From Sphingomonas kyeonggiensis (GTDB lineage: Bacteria; Pseudomonadota; Alphaproteobacteria; Sphingomonadales; Sphingomonadaceae), in NCBI RefSeq assembly GCF_014204495.1, contig NZ_JACHLN010000001.1, forward strand, positions 620,001-684,000: a DNA stretch of 64,000 nucleotides. Reading direction: 5' to 3'. Below, piece after piece: positions 34,114 to 41,934 of this stretch (within the stretch, counting starts at the first letter, position 1; the number at the start of each line of letters is the position of its first letter). The position numbers and the translations under genes were made by a program. A model generated the notes under the pieces. It saw nothing but the letters and a program-made list of their open reading frames with translations, did not search any database and was not told the origin of the DNA.

Positions 34114-34943
34114 GCCCCGAATTCCTCGCCCCGGCGATGATGATCGCCTCGGGTTCGATCCACGCGGTGGTCAACGCCATCCTCAAGGGCGGCAAGGACA
34201 AGATGACCGGCCGCGCGATCATCGACGGATCGAGCGCGCTGATCCTGCTGCCCGCCACCTTGCTGGTGCCGCTGCCGCACGGCGCCTGGGGCTGGCTCGG
34301 CCTCAGCGCCGCGATCCATTGCCTCTATCTCTACGCGGTCGTCCGCGCCTTCGAGGCCAGCGACTTCTCCGCCGCCTATCCGGTGATGCGCGGCGCCGCG
34401 CCGATGCTCACCGCCGCGCTGGCGATCCTGGTCTTCGGCGAAGCGGTGCCGATGCGCGAAGTGCTGGGCATCGCCGTGATCGGCGGCGCGGTCGCCACGC
34501 TGGTGATCGGCCGGCACCTGGGCCGGGCCGGCCTCGGCTGGGCATTGCTCACCGCCGCGATGATCGGCTGCTACACCGTCGCCGACGCCCATGGCGTGCG
34601 CGCCGCGCCCCGGCCGGTCAGCTATATCGTCTGGTCCTTCGTGCTTTCCGGCGCGGCGATCGTCACCATGTTCGGCCTGGTATCGCGCGGCCGGATCTTC
34701 GCCGCCGCGCTGGCCCAGTGGAAGCCGGGCACCGCGGCGGGGGCGCTGTCGATCCTGACCTACGGCCTGGCGCTCAACGCCTTCGCGCTTGGCGCCGTCG
34801 CCCCGCTCGCCGCGCTGCGCGAGACCGGGATGATCACCGCGCTGGTGATCGCGGTGGTCTTCCTCGGCGAAAAAGTGACGCTGGTCCGCGCACTCAGCGT
34901 CACCGGGATCCTGGCCGGCGCGGCGCTGATCCTGACCGCCTAG
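34110..34943 (+). CDS. EamA/DMT-superfamily transporter
   Basis: A 277-residue membrane protein with about ten helices in two repeated EamA halves (for example AYPVMRGAAPMLTAALAILVFGEAVP and LAALRETGMITALVIAVVFLGEKV). It starts at GTG (34110) overlapping the previous TGA. Members export amino acids, nucleosides or other metabolites; the substrate is unknown. Its stop shares CTAG with the convergent S41 protease. Confidence 0.85.
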   Translation: MSPEFLAPAMMIASGSIHAVVNAILKGGKDKMTGRAIIDGSSALILLPATLLVPLPHGAWGWLGLSAAIHCLYLYAVVRAFEASDFSAAYPVMRGAAPMLTAALAILVFGEAVPMREVLGIAVIGGAVATLVIGRHLGRAGLGWALLTAAMIGCYTVADAHGVRAAPRPVSYIVWSFVLSGAAIVTMFGLVSRGRIFAAALAQWKPGTAAGALSILTYGLALNAFALGAVAPLAALRETGMITALVIAVVFLGEKVTLVRALSVTGILAGAALILTA

Positions 34944-36250
34944 CCCCTGGGCGCGGGCGTGCTCGTCCCGTCCGCCCGCTCGATCGTCACGCCGGTTACG
35001 CCGCCCTCGCCCGTGAAGCGCACACGGGTGCGCGGATCGCCGTCCAGCGTGAACAGGTCGCCGCCCAGCGGGACGAGCACCGACTTGGGGCCGCCATCAC
35101 GCTGCCAGGTGAGCGCGCCATTCTCCAGCGCCACCGTGCGCGGCCCATAGCGCCCGGCATAGCCGGCAAGCGCCCGCGCCGGCGCCACCGGAGTCAGCCG
35201 CGCGCCATAGAGCGCCGCCGTCCATTCGAGCTCGGTCTTCTGCGGCCCCTGCGCTTTCGCGGCGAGCGCCAGTGCGGCTTCCTGCTGCGCCCGGTCCAGC
35301 GCCTTGTCGACCGGCACGGCGATCTTCGGCGCCACGCCCGTGCCTTCCCAATTGCCGCCGCCCGGCAGCTCGGGATAGCCGACCGAGACGCTGATCAGAT
35401 AGCCGCCCGGCACCGCGAAGAACTCGTTGCGATAGGCGGCCCCGGCCGTGGGCGCGCCGATCAGCGTGCCGAAGCCGAGTCGCGCGACATGGCTGACGAA
35501 CTCCTCCGCCGCCGACGCGGCGCGACCGCTGGTCAGCACATAGAGCGGCAGGTTGAGCTGGCCGCCGGGAACCGCCTCGCTGGTCGACGTGGTCGGCGCG
35601 TCGCTGCGCATATGGAAGGTCACCAGCTTGGTGCCGGCGGGCACGAAATAGCTGGTCAGCCGACGCACCGCCTCGGGGCTGCCACCGCCATTGCCGCGCA
35701 GGTCAAGGATCGCGGCATCGCCATCGCGCAGGAACGCCATCGCTCCATCGATCGCCGCCTTGCTCTCGTCGCCGGTCCAGCCGAACCCGTCATAGCGGAC
35801 GTAGCGGACATTGCCGGGCAGCAGCTTCATCTCGGTGATGCCGTGATTGCCACGACGCAGCAGCGCCTTGAAGAAGGGCGTGTTCTCGATCTCGTCGTCC
35901 TGGCTGCCGCGCTTGGCGATTTCCGCCGAAGCGCGCGGATCGAAGGACAGTCCCAGATGCTTGTCGGCGGCGACGGCGAACATATCCTCGTTGATCCGGC
36001 GGGTCAGCTCACCCGGATCCTCGACATTGTAGCGGCCCGACTTGAGCCCCTTGGCGAGCGCGGCATCGAGCGGGGCACGCTTGGCGGCGAGCACATAGTT
36101 CTCGGCGATCGCCTTGCGAATGCCGGCGACGATCTCGGCCTTGCCGGCCTTGGGCGCGGCAACCGGGGCCGGGCCGGGGCCCTGCTGCGCCTGGGCGACG
36201 ACGGAAAGACCGGCCGAGAGAGCCAGTGCCGTGACGAATGCGATCTTCAT
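34940..36250 (-). CDS. S41-family peptidase (tail-specific/IRBP-like), secreted
   Basis: A 436-residue protein. A signal peptide ends VVAQAQQ; an N-terminal S41 helical domain (about 35-120) is followed by the catalytic core. The Ser is in SGRAASAAEE, with an upstream AILDLRGNGGGSPE segment. There is no obvious PDZ domain, which fits the IRBP-like S41 branch. The C-terminal about 120 residues form a beta-rich extension. It is likely periplasmic; the substrate is unknown. It is divergent from an Lrp-type regulator. Confidence 0.85.
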   Translation of the reverse strand: MKIAFVTALALSAGLSVVAQAQQGPGPAPVAAPKAGKAEIVAGIRKAIAENYVLAAKRAPLDAALAKGLKSGRYNVEDPGELTRRINEDMFAVAADKHLGLSFDPRASAEIAKRGSQDDEIENTPFFKALLRRGNHGITEMKLLPGNVRYVRYDGFGWTGDESKAAIDGAMAFLRDGDAAILDLRGNGGGSPEAVRRLTSYFVPAGTKLVTFHMRSDAPTTSTSEAVPGGQLNLPLYVLTSGRAASAAEEFVSHVARLGFGTLIGAPTAGAAYRNEFFAVPGGYLISVSVGYPELPGGGNWEGTGVAPKIAVPVDKALDRAQQEAALALAAKAQGPQKTELEWTAALYGARLTPVAPARALAGYAGRYGPRTVALENGALTWQRDGGPKSVLVPLGGDLFTLDGDPRTRVRFTGEGGVTGVTIERADGTSTPAPRG

Positions 36251-36333
36251 GGGTCATCCCCCGACTGTGTTACTTGACCAACACTCTATGGTCCGAACCA
36301 CGGGCGCGTGGCGCGCAATTTCGCCTGCCTGCT

Positions 36334-36348
36334 TGCCAAAATCTGGCA
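36334..36348. promoter_or_regulatory. Palindrome upstream of the Lrp-family gene
   Basis: TGCCA-AAATC-TGGCA is a 15-bp inverted repeat with an AT-rich centre ending 11 bp before the regulator's ATG. Lrp/AsnC proteins bind 15-bp sites of this shape and commonly autoregulate, so it is a candidate operator. Confidence 0.5.
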
Positions 36349-36359
36349 TAGTGGCGGCG

Positions 36360-36833
36360 ATGACCAATGACGACATGGACCTGCGCATCCTCGCGCTGCT
36401 GCAAGAGGATGCACTGATGACGGCGGACCTGCTCGCCGAGAAACTGCCGCTCTCCCCCAGCGCTATCGCGCGCCGTATCCGCCGGATGCGTGCCGACGGG
36501 ACGATCGCGGCGGACGTCTCGATCGTCTCCGAGGAGGTCGGCCCGTTCCTGTCGGCGCTGGTCCATGTCCAGTTCGACCGGCATTCGCTCGACGCGCTGC
36601 AAGGCTTGCAGCGCCGGCTGATCGCCAGCCCGCACGTCCAGCTTGTCGCCGAAGTGACCGGCAGCTTCGACCTGGTGCTGGTGGTGAGCGCTCGCGACAT
36701 GGATGCGTTCAACGCGCTGGTCGATTCGCTGCTCGGCAATGATCCGGTGGTGCGTCGCTACGAGACCAGCTTCTTCAAGCGCCGCCGCAAGTTCACCCCC
36801 GCGCTGCCCTTGCACGAGCTGCTTGGGGACTAG
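36360..36833 (+). CDS. Lrp/AsnC-family transcriptional regulator
   Basis: A 157-residue regulator. The N-terminal winged helix (DLRILALLQEDALMTADLLAEKLPLSPSAIARRIRRMR) is followed by an AsnC ligand-binding RAM domain (VQLVAEVTGSFDLVLVVSARDMDAF). It would respond to an amino acid and control amino-acid metabolism or transport. The EamA transporter and S41 protease on the other strand are possible targets. The first ATG after the palindrome is used. Confidence 0.92.
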   Translation: MTNDDMDLRILALLQEDALMTADLLAEKLPLSPSAIARRIRRMRADGTIAADVSIVSEEVGPFLSALVHVQFDRHSLDALQGLQRRLIASPHVQLVAEVTGSFDLVLVVSARDMDAFNALVDSLLGNDPVVRRYETSFFKRRRKFTPALPLHELLGD

Positions 36834-36842
36834 GTTCGCCGG

Positions 36843-37211
36843 CTAGGAGAAGTGATACCAGTAGATCCCTTCGCCTACCGCCCGGTAGCCGGACCTGCGC
36901 CTGGGGAGCCTGGCAGGATCGCGCGGGACCCAATAGCCCCAGCTGTCGTCGAAATAGACCTTCACGGGGATGTCCACACCGTCTTCATCGATCCGCACCC
37001 ATTCGGGCCGGAGCGACCCGATCGTACGCGGCCAGTGCGATTCGGGGACTCGCGACGATGCATCGACGTGCGGATTGGCCATGAGCGCCCGTGCCTCGGC
37101 ACGAATCGCGGCCAGCGTCGCGGGATCCTGCGCGGGGTTCGGGCTGCACCCTGGCAACACCAGCACCGCGACGCAGATCACCGCCTGCGCGCGCATCCGT
37201 CCGAACACCAT
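36843..37211 (-). CDS. Small hypothetical lipoprotein
   Basis: A 122-residue protein with an N-terminal hydrophobic segment ending in a lipobox-like LPGCSP. The mature part is rich in Trp, Arg and Tyr (WVRIDEDGVDIPVKVYFDD, SWGYWVPRDP), beta-strand-like. GGGGGGAGG precedes the 37211 ATG at good spacing, so that start is kept rather than the ATG at 37196. No family was recognised. Confidence 0.65.
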   Translation of the reverse strand: MVFGRMRAQAVICVAVLVLPGCSPNPAQDPATLAAIRAEARALMANPHVDASSRVPESHWPRTIGSLRPEWVRIDEDGVDIPVKVYFDDSWGYWVPRDPARLPRRRSGYRAVGEGIYWYHFS

Positions 37212-37227
37212 GCGCCTCCCCCCAAAA

Positions 37228-37262
37228 GCAAAAGGGCCGGACGTTTCCGCCCGGCCCCTTCG
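37228..37262 (-). terminator. Intrinsic terminator of the cold-shock gene
   Basis: On the minus strand GGGGCCGGGCGG pairs with CCGTCCGGCCC approximately and is followed by TTTTGCTTTT. It lies just downstream of the cold-shock gene and just upstream of the small lipoprotein gene on the same strand. Confidence 0.8.
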
Positions 37263-37284
37263 TTTGTCTGCCTGAAGGCTGACC

Positions 37285-38103
37285 TCAGCCCTGCGGCGTG
37301 AGGTTCACCGCGGCATACTTGCCGCGGCGATCGACTTCGAGTTCGAACTCGAGACGGTCGCCTTCGTTGAGCGTCGGCATGCCGGCACGCTCGACGGCCG
37401 AGATGTGCACGAACGCGTCCGGCTGGCCATCATCGCGCTGGATGAAGCCGAAGCCCTTCATGGCGTTGAAGAACTTGACCGTGCCGGTCGCCTTCTCGCC
37501 AGTCAGCTGACGCTGCGGGCCACCACGGTCGCCGCCGCCGAAGCCGCCACGATCGCCGCGGTCTTCACGCGGTGCGCGCTCTTCGACCGGCATCGGCTCG
37601 CCGTCGATCTTCAGTTCGGTAGCCGAGATACGGCCGCCGCGATCGACAAGCGTGAACCCAAGCGGCTGGCCTTCGGCCAGGCCGGTGAGGCCTGCCTGCT
37701 CGACCGCCGAAATGTGCACGAAGACGTCTTCGCCGCCATCATCGCGAACGACGAAGCCGAAGCCCTTCTGCGCGTTGAAGAACTTAACGACACCGGTGCC
37801 TTCGCCGATGACCTGCGGGGGCATCCGGTTGCCGCCGCCGAAGCCGCCGCCACCACCGCCGCCGAAGCCACCACCGCCGCCGCCGCGGTAACCACCGCCA
37901 CCGCCGCCGCCGAAGCCGCCACCGCCGCCGCGGTAACCACCGCCGCCACCGCCACCGAATCGGTCACCGCCGCCGAAACCGCCGCGATCCTCGAAACCGC
38001 CGCCGAAGCTGCTGCCGCCACCAAAATCATCGCCGCCGAAGCCATCACGCTTGTCGCGGCCACGTCCGCCGCGATCCCCACGGCGCCCTCTATCGAAACT
38101 CAT
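37285..38103 (-). CDS. Double cold-shock-domain protein with RGG/Gly-rich N-terminus
   Basis: A 272-residue RNA-binding protein. Residues 1-90 are almost only Gly, Arg, Phe, Asp and Tyr (RGG and FGGG repeats), a low-complexity disordered region. Two cold-shock domains follow, each with an RNP1 (KFFNAQKGFGFV; KFFNAMKGFGFI) and RNP2 (VFVHISAVEQAGL; AFVHISAVERAGM) motif, joined by a short RGG linker. The plan resembles plant glycine-rich CSPs and double-CSD proteins in alphaproteobacteria. It probably chaperones RNA and might form condensates. The ATG at 38103 opens MSFDRGRRGDRGG. Confidence 0.9.
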   Translation of the reverse strand: MSFDRGRRGDRGGRGRDKRDGFGGDDFGGGSSFGGGFEDRGGFGGGDRFGGGGGGGYRGGGGGFGGGGGGGYRGGGGGGFGGGGGGGFGGGNRMPPQVIGEGTGVVKFFNAQKGFGFVVRDDGGEDVFVHISAVEQAGLTGLAEGQPLGFTLVDRGGRISATELKIDGEPMPVEERAPREDRGDRGGFGGGDRGGPQRQLTGEKATGTVKFFNAMKGFGFIQRDDGQPDAFVHISAVERAGMPTLNEGDRLEFELEVDRRGKYAAVNLTPQG

Positions 38104-38315
38104 GCCCTGTTCGTCTTCCCGGTTCGCCCACAAATCAAATCAAAAGCCAAGCGCCGGACGAAAAACGCAGGTCTTCCAGCGCAAAAACTTGCGCCATGGA
38201 ATCGGCCATAGCCCAAAATCGTACAGCGAGCGAACGAAATTCGACTTGAAATGGCCGAACTATCGTTAATCGCAGCGCTTGCGCCACATTCCGTCGCAGG
38301 GCAGAGCTGTTCGCC

Positions 38316-39152
38316 ATGGACGCGATCGCCGAATTGCTCGCCAGTCCGGCCGCCTGGGCCGCGCTCGTCACCCTTGTCGTGATGGAGGTGGTGCTCGGCA
38401 TCGACAACCTGATCTTCATCTCGATTCTCTCGAACAAACTGCCCGAGGAGCAGCGCCAGCGCGCCCGCCGGGTGGGCATCTCGCTTGCCCTGGTCATGCG
38501 GCTCGCGCTGCTCACCGCGATCAGCTGGATCATCAGCCTGAAGAACACCGTGTTCAGCCTGGGGCTGACCGGCCCGCTCGACGCGCATGGCCTGCCCAGC
38601 TTCGAGACCGATTTCTCCTGGAAGGACCTGATCCTGCTCGCCGGCGGCCTGTTCCTGATGTGGAAGGCGACGACCGAGATCCATCATTCGGTCGACGCCG
38701 ATGCGCCGGGCGAGGCGGACCAGCTGCTCGACAAGAAGAAGGTCGCCTCGATCACCTTCACCGCCGCGATCGTCCAGATCCTGCTGCTCGACATCGTCTT
38801 CTCGGTCGATTCGATCCTGACCGCGGTCGGCATGACCGAGCATGTCGAGATCATGTACGTCGCGGTGATCGCCGCGGTGGCGGTGATGCTGATCGCCGCC
38901 GATCCGCTGGCCAACTTCATCAACCGCAATCCCAGCGTCGTGATGCTGGCGCTCGGCTTCCTGCTGATGATCGGCATGGTGCTGATCGGCGAAGCGTTCG
39001 GCGCGCATATCCCCAAGGGCTATATCTATACCGCCATGGCCTTTTCGGCGGGTGTCGAGGGGCTCAATATCTGGGCGCGGACCAACCGCGCGCGCAGGCA
39101 GGCGGCGAAGCATGCACCTCCGGCCATTGAGCCCGGCGGCGAACAGGGCTAG
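38316..39152 (+). CDS. TerC-family integral membrane protein
   Basis: A 278-residue membrane protein with about seven helices and two TerC motifs ([14 protein letters not shown] and [17 protein letters not shown]), whose aspartates are conserved in the family. Members are linked to tellurite resistance and to metal (Mn2+) efflux that supports metallation of exported proteins. The tail is basic then acidic. It stands about 210 bp downstream of the divergent cold-shock gene. Confidence 0.9.
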   Translation: MDAIAELLASPAAWAALVTLVVMEVVLGIDNLIFISILSNKLPEEQRQRARRVGISLALVMRLALLTAISWIISLKNTVFSLGLTGPLDAHGLPSFETDFSWKDLILLAGGLFLMWKATTEIHHSVDADAPGEADQLLDKKKVASITFTAAIVQILLLDIVFSVDSILTAVGMTEHVEIMYVAVIAAVAVMLIAADPLANFINRNPSVVMLALGFLLMIGMVLIGEAFGAHIPKGYIYTAMAFSAGVEGLNIWARTNRARRQAAKHAPPAIEPGGEQG

Positions 39153-39161
39153 GCGACCCGG

Positions 39162-39782
39162 ATGACTGTGCATTTCCACGAAGAAGATATCCCCGAGGGC
39201 CTGTTCGCGCCGGGCGCCTCGATCGCCGTCGACACCGAGACGATGGGGCTGATCACGCCGCGCGACCGGCTGTGCGTCGTCCAGCTGTCCGACGGTTCGG
39301 GCGACGAGCATCTCGTCCGCTTCGGCCCGCGCTCCAGCTATGACGCGCCGAACCTGCGCATGCTGCTCGCCGATCCCGAGCGGCTGAAGCTCTATCATTT
39401 CGCCCGGTTCGACCTGGCGGCGATCCGCTTCTACCTCGGCGTCATCGCCGGGCCGGTCTATTGCACCAAGACCGCCTCGCGCCTGGTGCGCACCTATACC
39501 GATCGCCACGGCCTCAAGGAGCTGGTCCGCGAGCTGGTCGGCGTCGAGGTGTCGAAGCAGCAGCAGAGCTCGGACTGGGGCGGCCCCGAACTTTCCGAGG
39601 CGCAGCGTGAATACGCAGCGTCCGACGTGCGTTACCTGCACGCCATGAAGGAAGAACTCGACAAGCGCCTCGAACGCGAAGGCCGGACCGACCTCGCCCA
39701 GGCGTGTTTCGAATTCCTCCCCTGGCGCGCCGAACTCGACCTGGCCGGCTGGCCCGAAACCGATATCTTCGCGCATATCTGA
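39162..39782 (+). CDS. rnd: Ribonuclease D-like 3'-5' exonuclease
   Basis: A 206-residue DEDDy exonuclease. ExoI is AVDTETMGL, ExoII includes FARFDLAAIRFYLG, and ExoIII YAASDVRYLHAMKEEL contains the Tyr and Asp. It lacks the C-terminal HRDC domains of E. coli RNase D (about 375 residues), as in many alphaproteobacteria. RNase D trims tRNA 3' ends. It is immediately followed by lptC with a TGATG overlap, a conserved alphaproteobacterial order. Confidence 0.9.
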   Translation: MTVHFHEEDIPEGLFAPGASIAVDTETMGLITPRDRLCVVQLSDGSGDEHLVRFGPRSSYDAPNLRMLLADPERLKLYHFARFDLAAIRFYLGVIAGPVYCTKTASRLVRTYTDRHGLKELVRELVGVEVSKQQQSSDWGGPELSEAQREYAASDVRYLHAMKEELDKRLEREGRTDLAQACFEFLPWRAELDLAGWPETDIFAHI

Positions 39783-40426
39783 TGTCCGAGGTCGCCGCCC
39801 GGCTGAAATCTCAGAAGCGCGGCTGGGCGCATCCCGGCAGCGCGCACGACCGCGTCGTGCGCCTGTCGCTGATCTTCATGCCCGTCGGCATCGGCGTACT
39901 GTCGGCGTTCCTGATCCTCGCGCCGTTGCTCACCAAGGGCGATGTGAGCTTCGTGCTCGACAAGAACAAGGTCGACATGGCGACCGAGCGGCTCCGCCTC
40001 GAATCGGCCGTGTATCGCGGTGAGGATTCGAAGGGCCAGGCGTTCCGGCTCAATGCGGGCTCCGCGATCCAGAAGAGCTCTGCCGAGCCGATCGTGCAGC
40101 TGCGCGACCTGAACGCGGAGATCAACCTGCCCGAGGGGCCGGCGACCCTCAAGGCGGATCGCGGCCACTACGACCTCGACAAGGAACAGGTGTCGTCCGA
40201 CGGGCCGATCAAGTTCCAGACGACCGACGGCTATGTCCTCGACACCACCAACGCCACCGTCGACCTGAAGACCCGCAAGATGGAAAGCGGCGGCGCAGTA
40301 ACCGGCAAGACGCCGACCGGCGTGTTCAGCGCCAACAAGCTGACTGCCGACTTGGAAAACCGCACCATCTCCCTAGATGGCAATGCACGCTTGCGGATTA
40401 CCCCCAAGCGCGCGAATAGGCGCTAG
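39782..40426 (+). CDS. lptC: LPS export ABC transporter periplasmic protein LptC
   Basis: A 214-residue bitopic protein. One helix (about residues 27-51) anchors it to the inner membrane; the periplasmic part is a beta-jelly-roll of the OstA/LptC family (AEINLPEGPATLKADRGHYDL ... FSANKLTADL). It links LptB2FG to LptA in the lipopolysaccharide bridge. It overlaps rnd and is 3 bp ahead of lptA. Confidence 0.92.
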   Translation: MSEVAARLKSQKRGWAHPGSAHDRVVRLSLIFMPVGIGVLSAFLILAPLLTKGDVSFVLDKNKVDMATERLRLESAVYRGEDSKGQAFRLNAGSAIQKSSAEPIVQLRDLNAEINLPEGPATLKADRGHYDLDKEQVSSDGPIKFQTTDGYVLDTTNATVDLKTRKMESGGAVTGKTPTGVFSANKLTADLENRTISLDGNARLRITPKRANRR

Positions 40427-40429
40427 AAC

Positions 40430-41029
40430 ATGATCCGTGCGACTGCCCTGCTTCCGATCGGCTTCACGCTGGCATTGCTTGCCGCGTCGCCCGCGGCTGC
40501 GCAGCAGCGGCACGACAGCAACGCGCCGATCGATTTCGACGCCCAGCATATCGAGCTGCAGGACAAGGCCAACCGGGTCATCCTGTCGGGCGGCGTTCGC
40601 ATCAAGCAGGCGGAGATGACGCTCACCGGCGCGCGGGTCACCCTCGCCTATACCGGCCAGATCACCGATGGCTCGCCCGAAGTGTCGCGGCTCGACGCCT
40701 CGGGCGGTGTCACCATCACCCGGCCCGACCAGAGCGCGACCGGCCAGTACGCCGTCTATGACGTCAACAAGCGGATCATCACCATGGTCGGCGGCGTCAC
40801 GCTCAAGCAGGGTCCGAACAATGTCTCGGGCGGTCGCCTGGTCATCAACCTCGACACCGGCCGGGCGACGATCGACGGATCGGGCGTCGGCGGATCGAGC
40901 GGCGCATCCGGCACGCCGGGCGTGCAGAGCCGCGGCGGCCGCGTGACCGGCCGCTTCTCGGTGCCCAAGCGCGCCGGCAGCGGCACCACCGCCCCGGCAC
41001 CTTCCGCCACGCCGGCTCCGAAACAGTAA
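40430..41029 (+). CDS. lptA: LPS transport periplasmic protein LptA
   Basis: A 199-residue periplasmic protein with a signal peptide ending SPAAAQQ. The beta-jelly-roll OstA domain (FDAQHIELQDKANRVILSGGVRIKQAEM ...) polymerises to shuttle LPS to LptD. The last about 50 residues are Gly/Ser/Pro-rich and probably disordered. It is followed by a 122-bp gap before lptB. Confidence 0.92.
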   Translation: MIRATALLPIGFTLALLAASPAAAQQRHDSNAPIDFDAQHIELQDKANRVILSGGVRIKQAEMTLTGARVTLAYTGQITDGSPEVSRLDASGGVTITRPDQSATGQYAVYDVNKRIITMVGGVTLKQGPNNVSGGRLVINLDTGRATIDGSGVGGSSGASGTPGVQSRGGRVTGRFSVPKRAGSGTTAPAPSATPAPKQ

Positions 41030-41082
41030 TCGCCCTTTTTCCACGGCACGCCGCTCGGGGCTTCCCTTCCCCGCCGTCTTCA

Positions 41083-41098
41083 TGCAGGAATCCTGCCA
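41083..41098 (-). promoter_or_regulatory. Sigma-54-like -24/-12 match, antisense, between lptA and lptB
   Basis: On the minus strand TGGCAGG-ATTC-CTGCA has the GG/GC spacing and most bases of the sigma-54 consensus TGGCACG-N4-TTGCA (two mismatches). It points toward lptA antisense. It also contains a 6-bp inverted repeat (GCAGGA/TCCTGC), so it may be an unrelated palindrome. Confidence 0.25.
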
Positions 41099-41151
41099 AA
41101 CGGCTGCGGGAAACCCGTCGGTAACGCGCACCGTCCATACAGGAACCACGT

Positions 41152-41928
41152 ATGACCGACGTCGCCACCCTCGAAACGCCCGTCGCCGATCCGGCGCCGC
41201 TGCCCGACAAGGGGCTTGCGGTCGTCTCGATCGCCAAGTCGTACGACAAGCGCGTCGTGCTGACGGACGTGTCGGTCTCGGTCGGCCGCGGCGAGGTCGT
41301 GGGCCTGCTCGGCCCCAATGGCGCCGGCAAGACCACCTGCTTCTATTCGGTGATGGGCCTGGTGAAGCCCGACAGCGGCCGCATCATGCTCGACGGCGAG
41401 GACATCACCCGCCTGCCCATGTATCGCCGCGCGATCCTGGGCCTGGGTTATCTGCCCCAGGAGACCTCGATCTTCCGCGGCCTCAGCGTTGAGGGCAACA
41501 TCTCGGCGGTGCTCGAGCTGGCCGAGCCCGACAAGGCAGCGCGCAAGCGCCGGCTGGACGAGCTGCTCGAGGAATTCGGCCTGACGCGGCTGCGCACCGC
41601 GCCGGCGATGGCGCTGTCGGGCGGCGAGCGCCGCCGCGCCGAAATCGCCCGCGCGCTGGCCGCCGACCCGACGATCATCCTGCTCGACGAGCCGTTCGCC
41701 GGCATCGACCCGCTTTCGATCTCCGACATTCGCGACCTGATCATCCAGCTCAAGCAGCGCGGCATCGGCGTGCTGATCACCGATCACAATGTCCGCGAGA
41801 CGCTCGACATCGTCGATCGCGGCTACATTATCTATGACGGCCGGGTGCTGTTCGCCGGCTCCCCGGGCGATCTCGTCCGTGACGAGAATGTCCGCCGCCT
41901 CTATCTCGGCGAGAGCTTCGAGCTCTAA
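41152..41928 (+). CDS. lptB: LPS export ABC transporter ATP-binding protein LptB
   Basis: A 258-residue ATPase powering LPS extraction by LptB2FG. Walker A is GPNGAGKT, the signature LSGGERRR and Walker B IILLDEPFAGID, with the switch His in ITDHNVRE. A roughly 20-residue N-terminal extension precedes the domain. The LptB-type sequence RMYRRAILGLGYLPQETSIFRGL-like region is present (RLPMYRRAILGLGYLPQE). It is 6 bp ahead of rpoN. Confidence 0.96.
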   Translation: MTDVATLETPVADPAPLPDKGLAVVSIAKSYDKRVVLTDVSVSVGRGEVVGLLGPNGAGKTTCFYSVMGLVKPDSGRIMLDGEDITRLPMYRRAILGLGYLPQETSIFRGLSVEGNISAVLELAEPDKAARKRRLDELLEEFGLTRLRTAPAMALSGGERRRAEIARALAADPTIILLDEPFAGIDPLSISDIRDLIIQLKQRGIGVLITDHNVRETLDIVDRGYIIYDGRVLFAGSPGDLVRDENVRRLYLGESFEL

Positions 41929-41934
41929 CCGCCG

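Noticed and set aside
37800..37990. Possible CRISPR or microsatellite array
   Set aside because: Repeats are CCGCCG-type codon repeats encoding Gly in the RGG arm, without unique spacers or fixed-length units.
37405..38211. Plus-strand Ala/Thr-rich frame opposite the cold-shock gene
   Set aside because: Translation of the complementary Gly codon repeats; the minus strand has two intact cold-shock domains.
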